This document shows positions 59,603-64,000 of a stretch of DNA of 64,000 bases, in pieces. The notes beneath the pieces were generated by a model, which saw only the letters and a program-made list of their open reading frames with translations, did no database searches and was not told the origin of the DNA. The position numbers and the translations under genes were made by a program. Source of the stretch: RGDT01 sp964630925. GTDB lineage: Bacteria; Planctomycetota; Planctomycetia; Gemmatales; Gemmataceae. The stretch's first letter is position 1. Every line of letters starts with the position of its first letter. Where the stretch lies: assembly GCA_964630925.1 (NCBI GenBank), contig CAZVZK010000016.1, positions 1-64,000 of the forward strand, given 5' to 3'.

Positions 59603-61744
59603 ATGCACATCATGCGCGCGACGGTCCTCGCCGCCCTGATCCTGGCGGCCTCGGTGTCCGCCCAGGCGGAGGCCCCGCGGCCGCCGCTGTCGTACTACGC
59701 CCTCCGCGCCCTGGGCGAGGACGCCGTCCAGAAGGAGCTGAAGCTGGACGCGACGCAGCAAAAGAAGGCCGCGGACCTGGCAGGCACCCCGGCCGCCGTG
59801 CGGATGTCCGGATGGCGCCGCGACGGCAAGTCGGCGGCGGAGATGGCCGCCGAGATCGAGAAACTGCTGGCGTTCCTCAAGCCCGATCAGCGGGCGCGTC
59901 TGCGTGGCATCGGCCTGCAGCGAGCCGAGGCGCTGACCGCCGGCAGGCGCGTCCTCGCCTCCGACAAGGCGCTGCACGACGAGCTGAAGCTCACCAGGGC
60001 GCAGCGGGAGAAACTGGAGGGCGGCGCGGCACTGGCCGACGTGCTGGACGCCGTGCAGAAGAAGGCCCTCGGCGCCATGAAGGGCACGCCGATGGCGAAG
60101 GCGGGCCCCTGGGGCGAGTGGGGCAAGAAGGACGCCCGCCCGAAGGACGGCTGGGGCAAGTCGGACAAGGAGAAGAAGACGAAGGCGGCACCGCCCGTCC
60201 TGCAATACCTCGCCGCCGAGGCCGTCGCGGCCGAGCTGAAGCTCACGAAGGAGCAGCGCCGCACGCTCGACACCATCGAGAAGAAGTGGTCGCCGACGAA
60301 GACCGGCTTCGGGAAGAAGGGCCGCGACGAGCCTTCCAAACTCGCCGCCCAGGCCGAGGACGACGCGCGGGCCGCCCTCGACGCCGGCCAGGCGAAGCGT
60401 CTCGGCCAGATCATGCTGCAGGCCGAGGCGAAGGCGCGGCGGGGCGGGCGCGACCTGTTCACCCTCCCGGCGGTCCTGGCCGTCCTGAGGCCGACGGACG
60501 AGCAGAGGGCCGAGCTGTCCGGCATCATGGCCGCACGGCAGAAGGCGCTTTACGCCGTCATCGCCGCCGGCAAGGACGTGCCCGACGCCGTGCGGAAGCA
60601 CAACGCCGAGACGGAACGCCGGCTGCGTGCCGCGCTCACGCCGGAGCAGCGCGAGGCGCTGGCCTCGCTGGTCGGCGAGCCGTTCGAGGCGGACGTGCCC
60701 CTGCGGCGGTTCGAACCCGACGGGCCGTTCGCCAGCGCCCGCGCGCCGCGATACTTGCTCCTGACGGCCATCCCCTTCCTCACGCACCCGCCGCTGCACG
60801 CGGAGTTGGGCCTGGACGCGGGCCAGGCGGCGAAGCTCGGGGAGCTGGCCGTCCGCGCCCGCGCCGCCGCGCCGGCCAGCCAGGAGGTGGCCGCCGAAAC
60901 GGCGGAGGCGTTCGAGAAGGCACTGGGGCGGATCCTCAAGCCGGCCCAGCTGCAGCGCCTCCGTGAGGTGATGTTCCAGCACCACGCCGCGGGCCTGTTC
61001 GGCAGGGCCACCCTGGCACGCATCATCGAGGCCCGCCAGCGCCTCGCCCTGACCGAGGACCAGATCGCGAAGCTGCCCGCCGCGCGGAACATGGAGGACG
61101 TGCTGACGGAGGCGCAGAAGGCCGCGTGGAAGGGGATGGTCGGCAAGCCGTGGGACGGCAGCCTGACGCCGGCCCGGCAACGCTCCACGAACCTGACCCC
61201 CACGCTGACGTTCCTCCAGGACGCCGGGGTGAGCGCGGACCTCGCCCTCACCGACGCCCAGAAGGGCAGACTCGCCGCCATCGCCGCCGACTTCGAGAAG
61301 GCGGTGACGGCACGCAATGAAGGGCGGGCCGACTTCGACGCACAGCTCAAGAAACTCGAGGCCGCCCGCGACGCCGCCGAGGACGCGGCGCGGAAGCTCC
61401 TCACCCCCGCCCAGACGAAGCGGCGGGCCGAGCTGGAGATGCAGCAGAAGGCCGCGCAGGGCATGTACAACCTCCTGTACGCGGCGGCCGAGACGCTCAA
61501 GACCACCGCCGACCAGAAGAAGGCCATCACGGCGGCGGCCGCCGACGAGCGGGCGCTCCTCGCGCTGCTGCGCAAGGAATCGACCCCGGCGGACCAGCTC
61601 TCGGAGGAGTACCGGGCGGCCGGCGAGACGATCCGCTCTGGCTCGGCGCTGCGCATGGAGGCGTTGCTCAATGACGCGCAGCGGACGAGGCTGCGTGGGC
61701 TGCTCGGCAAGCCGTTCAAGGGCACCCTGCCGGGGGCGCGATAA
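59603..61744 (+). CDS. Secreted LTxxQ-like helical repeat protein, paralogue 2
   Basis: 713 residues, with AAGGGGA upstream of the ATG and a signal peptide (A-T-V-L-A-A-L-I-L-A-A-S-V-S-A-Q-A). It has the same module types as its neighbours (E-L-K-L-D-A-T-Q-Q-K-K, E-L-K-L-T-K-E-Q-R-R-T, L-A-L-T-D-A-Q-K-G-R) and the closing R-M-E-A-L-L-N-D-A-Q-R-T-R-L-R-G-L-L-G. A lysine-rich linker (G-K-S-D-K-E-K-K-T-K) divides modules near residue 190. It begins 14 bases after the previous stop, so they are co-transcribed. Confidence 0.82.
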   Translation: MHIMRATVLAALILAASVSAQAEAPRPPLSYYALRALGEDAVQKELKLDATQQKKAADLAGTPAAVRMSGWRRDGKSAAEMAAEIEKLLAFLKPDQRARLRGIGLQRAEALTAGRRVLASDKALHDELKLTRAQREKLEGGAALADVLDAVQKKALGAMKGTPMAKAGPWGEWGKKDARPKDGWGKSDKEKKTKAAPPVLQYLAAEAVAAELKLTKEQRRTLDTIEKKWSPTKTGFGKKGRDEPSKLAAQAEDDARAALDAGQAKRLGQIMLQAEAKARRGGRDLFTLPAVLAVLRPTDEQRAELSGIMAARQKALYAVIAAGKDVPDAVRKHNAETERRLRAALTPEQREALASLVGEPFEADVPLRRFEPDGPFASARAPRYLLLTAIPFLTHPPLHAELGLDAGQAAKLGELAVRARAAAPASQEVAAETAEAFEKALGRILKPAQLQRLREVMFQHHAAGLFGRATLARIIEARQRLALTEDQIAKLPAARNMEDVLTEAQKAAWKGMVGKPWDGSLTPARQRSTNLTPTLTFLQDAGVSADLALTDAQKGRLAAIAADFEKAVTARNEGRADFDAQLKKLEAARDAAEDAARKLLTPAQTKRRAELEMQQKAAQGMYNLLYAAAETLKTTADQKKAITAAAADERALLALLRKESTPADQLSEEYRAAGETIRSGSALRMEALLNDAQRTRLRGLLGKPFKGTLPGAR

Positions 61745-61758
61745 GGCGGGGGGTACTC

Positions 61759-63345
61759 ATGCGCAGCGGATCCGCGTTCCTTTGGGTGGCGCTCCTCACC
61801 GGCGCGGCGGCCGGACAGCCGCCGGCCCTCCAACTGCTGGGGCATCGCCCCGTCGCCGACGACCTCGCCCTCACCGAGAAGCAGAGAGGTGCGGTGGCCG
61901 TCCTGGCCGGCGGGTGGCGGCCCGCCAGGCCACGGACCGCCACCGTCGGCAAGAAGATCAGGGCCGACGCCGACGCCCTCGACGCGAAGGCGCGGGCACT
62001 CCTCACGGCGGGGCAGGCGAAGCGGCTGGCTGAAATCGAGCAGCAGTTGGCACGCCGCGCCGCCGGGCCCCTGGGCGAGCTTCTGCTGCCGGGTGTCGCT
62101 CAGGCTCTGGAGCTGAGCGATGCTCAACGGCAGAGGCTGACGGACCTGCGCGACGTGCGGCAGCGGGAGGCATGGGCGCTCTACGCCGGCGACGGCGGTC
62201 CGGGGCCGGTTCTGGCGCGGCTGAAGGCTCACCATGCGGAGACGCGGGGCCGCATGCTGGCCGTGCTGACCAGGAAGCAGCGGGATGCGCTGCCGCTCCT
62301 GTCCGGCAAGCCATTCACGTGGGAGGTGAAACTCGAGCCGGTCCCGACGTTCCACCGGCGGGAATCGTTGGAACGCCTCCACGCCGTCCTGGAGGGCCTT
62401 CGGTTCGCCGCCTCCCCGTCGCTGCACGACGAGCTGAAGCTGAACGCCGCCCAGAGGAAAAAGCTCATGGTGGCCGCGTGGTGGGCGCATTCGGCGCTCC
62501 CCATCCGGCCCACGGACGACCTCGCCGGGCTGCAGACGACACAGGCCAGGGAGAGCGAGGAGGCGCTCGCCGGCTTCCTGGCGGCGGCCCAGCTCGCGCG
62601 GCTCAAGCAGATCGTCATCCAGGCCTATGCCGCCCCGGGGGATCGGGGCATGGATGACATGATTCGGTTCGTCGAGGTGCGGGAGGCCCTCGCCCTGTCG
62701 CCGAAACAGGTGGAGCGGCTGCTCGATCGCGAGCGGGCCGCCGACGTGCTGGGCGACGGGCAGAAGGCGGTGCTGAAGGCGATGGCGGGCCTGCCGTGGG
62801 GCAAGCGGCTGGAGGACGGCAGACGCCGCCCACCCCGGTCGATCCTGGGCCTGCTGAGCTGCCCCGACGTGGGCAGAGAGCTGAAGATCACCGACGCCCA
62901 GGCCGAGGCGTTCTTCCGCATCGACATGAAACTGCAGGACGATCCGAACAAGAAAGCGGCGGACGACGCGCACGCGGCGGCCCGCAAGCTCCTCGACGCC
63001 GAGCAGGCGAGGCGGCTCGATGAGCTAAGAATCCGGCAGCACCTCTACTACGGCATTTGGGGGCTCGTCGAGCTCGGCGCGGCCGCCCCGCTGAATCTGA
63101 ACGCGGGCCAGCGGGAACGCATCGCGGCCCTCTGGGAATGGCAAACGGCGTTGTGGGAGGCGATGTCGCAAGAGCTCGCCTCCGCTCGGGCGGCGGGCGG
63201 CCCGGCCAACGCTCCCGGCTTCTACGACGGTCACTCGGCCCTCCGAGAGGCGACGAACCGGCGGATGGAGGCGGTGCTGAACGCGGGGCAGCGCGGCAGG
63301 CTCGTAGATCTGATGGGCAAGCATTTCGCCGGCCGCCTGCCCTGA
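61759..63345 (+). CDS. Secreted LTxxQ-like helical repeat protein, paralogue 3
   Basis: 528 residues, shorter than the other two. A weak signal peptide (F-L-W-V-A-L-L-T-G-A-A-A-G) precedes modules such as L-A-L-T-E-K-Q-R-G-A-V and E-L-K-L-N-A-A-Q-R-K-K. The end R-M-E-A-V-L-N-A-G-Q-R-G-R-L-V-D-L-M-G matches the other paralogues. It starts 14 bases after the second gene. It seems to have lost one or two internal modules. Confidence 0.82.
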   Translation: MRSGSAFLWVALLTGAAAGQPPALQLLGHRPVADDLALTEKQRGAVAVLAGGWRPARPRTATVGKKIRADADALDAKARALLTAGQAKRLAEIEQQLARRAAGPLGELLLPGVAQALELSDAQRQRLTDLRDVRQREAWALYAGDGGPGPVLARLKAHHAETRGRMLAVLTRKQRDALPLLSGKPFTWEVKLEPVPTFHRRESLERLHAVLEGLRFAASPSLHDELKLNAAQRKKLMVAAWWAHSALPIRPTDDLAGLQTTQARESEEALAGFLAAAQLARLKQIVIQAYAAPGDRGMDDMIRFVEVREALALSPKQVERLLDRERAADVLGDGQKAVLKAMAGLPWGKRLEDGRRRPPRSILGLLSCPDVGRELKITDAQAEAFFRIDMKLQDDPNKKAADDAHAAARKLLDAEQARRLDELRIRQHLYYGIWGLVELGAAAPLNLNAGQRERIAALWEWQTALWEAMSQELASARAAGGPANAPGFYDGHSALREATNRRMEAVLNAGQRGRLVDLMGKHFAGRLP

Positions 63346-63378
63346 GCATTGATCGACCCGGTGACTGGTGAGCCACTC

Positions 63379-63933
63379 TTATTCCGCAGCCTCCGCCAGC
63401 GCCCGCGCGAGATCCTCCTTCGTGCCGACGTAGACGAGGTCGGCCATCACGGTCAGGTGCAGGCTGCCGCCGCCACGCAGCCAGCCCTCGCCACGCGCCA
63501 CGGCCTCGACCATCAACACGTGGTGCGACGAGTGGGCACGCCGGGCCTCCCCGAGCGAGCGCTCCTGTGCGGCGGCCAGCTTCGCGCCGACGCCCTGGCC
63601 GCCCCCCTTCGCCGTCGCATCGATCATCGTCTTGTAGGCGGCGCGGACCTGGTCCTCGGCGGCGTACGACCACTCACGCGGCAGCGTGTTGACGGTGAAC
63701 GACGACAGGCCGGTCTTCTCCTTGCACTCGACGCGGTGCCCGCGGATGTACCAGCCCGGCGGCGGGGCATAGGTGACCCGCTTCTCCTCCCTCCCCGTGT
63801 TGCCCACGGCCAGGGCGACGGTGATGACTGCGGCCGTCCGCACCTCGCCGAATTTCGGCGCCCTGGTGGGGGATGCGGCGGCGGGGACGAGAGACGCGAG
63901 GAGCAGGACGGCGGCGCGAGTACAGCGGGACAT
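63379..63933 (-). CDS. Small secreted hypothetical protein
   Basis: 184 residues with a signal peptide (T-R-A-A-V-L-L-L-A-S-L-V-P-A-A-A-S). The mature part includes I-T-V-A-L-A-V-G-N-T-G, Y-A-P-P-P-G-W-Y-I-R-G-H-R-V-E-C-K and V-M-A-D-L-V-Y-V-G-T. The family is not recognised. It converges on the LTxxQ-like gene cluster with 33 bases between stops. The last 67 bases of the window show nothing definite. Confidence 0.72.
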   Translation of the reverse strand: MSRCTRAAVLLLASLVPAAASPTRAPKFGEVRTAAVITVALAVGNTGREEKRVTYAPPPGWYIRGHRVECKEKTGLSSFTVNTLPREWSYAAEDQVRAAYKTMIDATAKGGGQGVGAKLAAAQERSLGEARRAHSSHHVLMVEAVARGEGWLRGGGSLHLTVMADLVYVGTKEDLARALAEAAE

Positions 63934-64000
63934 GGGCCACTCCTTTGACGGACTGTTCCGATCCGTTATTGGCGTGTGGCTGAAGCGAAGGGCGTGCCGT

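Noticed and set aside
63934..64000. A fourth copy of the GGCACGGC palindrome at the window end
   Set aside because: Only GGCGTGCCGT is present before the window ends, too little to assign.

Overview
The window looks like a chromosomal stretch of a planctomycete, probably from the Gemmata/Gemmataceae side of the phylum. The DNA is very GC-rich. It carries families typical of that group: two DUF1559 pilin-like proteins with the H-X9-DG tail, a BBP7-type beta-barrel porin, a DUF1080 sugar-binding protein, a DUF4058 protein, FG-GAP/VCBS and WD40 propellers with short signal peptides, PQQ-like propellers, multihaem proteins, and a MoxR/DUF58/transglutaminase operon. No rRNA, tRNA, CRISPR array, phage or transposase gene was seen.

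Layout. 0-9.6 kb: decayed remnants of a DUF4291/SWIM gene junction, an intact DUF4291 gene, a SWIM protein and a SNF2 helicase, a BBP7 porin, a dispersed repeat, a HerA-like ATPase and a zinc-ribbon membrane protein. 9.6-15.6 kb: a seven-haem cytochrome divergent from a Tat-exported FG-GAP propeller, which is followed by a MacA-like adaptor and a MacB-like permease with no ATPase gene beside them. 15.6-17.5 kb: a promoter-led cassette of four overlapping or tightly spaced genes (HicA-like small protein, small partner, frameshifted gene, nitrilase). 17.5-29.4 kb: an S41 peptidase, then a complete long-chain olefin (ole) gene set, oleA-oleB-oleC-oleD. The set is split between oleB and oleC by three WD40 genes and an opposite-strand small gene pair, and the last WD40 genes overlap each other and oleC by ATGA. 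29.4-36.5 kb: DUF1080 protein, alpha/beta hydrolase, class I aldolase, a redoxin/copper-monooxygenase pair, DUF4058. 36.9-42.3 kb: two DUF1559 genes flanking an M32 carboxypeptidase, followed by two lipoproteins. 42.5-48 kb: a membrane-anchored PQQ-like propeller divergent from a MarR regulator, a membrane protein and an S9 peptidase. 48.3-51.2 kb: two tandem HEAT/CxxCH paralogues. 51.3-57.3 kb: the moxR-DUF58-transglutaminase-AAA operon. 57.5-63.3 kb: three tandem paralogues made of LTxxQ-like helical repeats, then a small secreted protein.

The most notable non-gene feature is the density of palindromic and dispersed elements. There is a ~200-bp element in two inverted copies 41 kb apart, a GGCACGGCGTAAGC palindrome family in three places, and two hairpins with perfect arms of 46 and 34 bp placed exactly between convergent genes. 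A palindrome also sits inside oleB in frame, adding about 38 residues to the protein. All functional calls rest on motifs read by eye; no database search was run.
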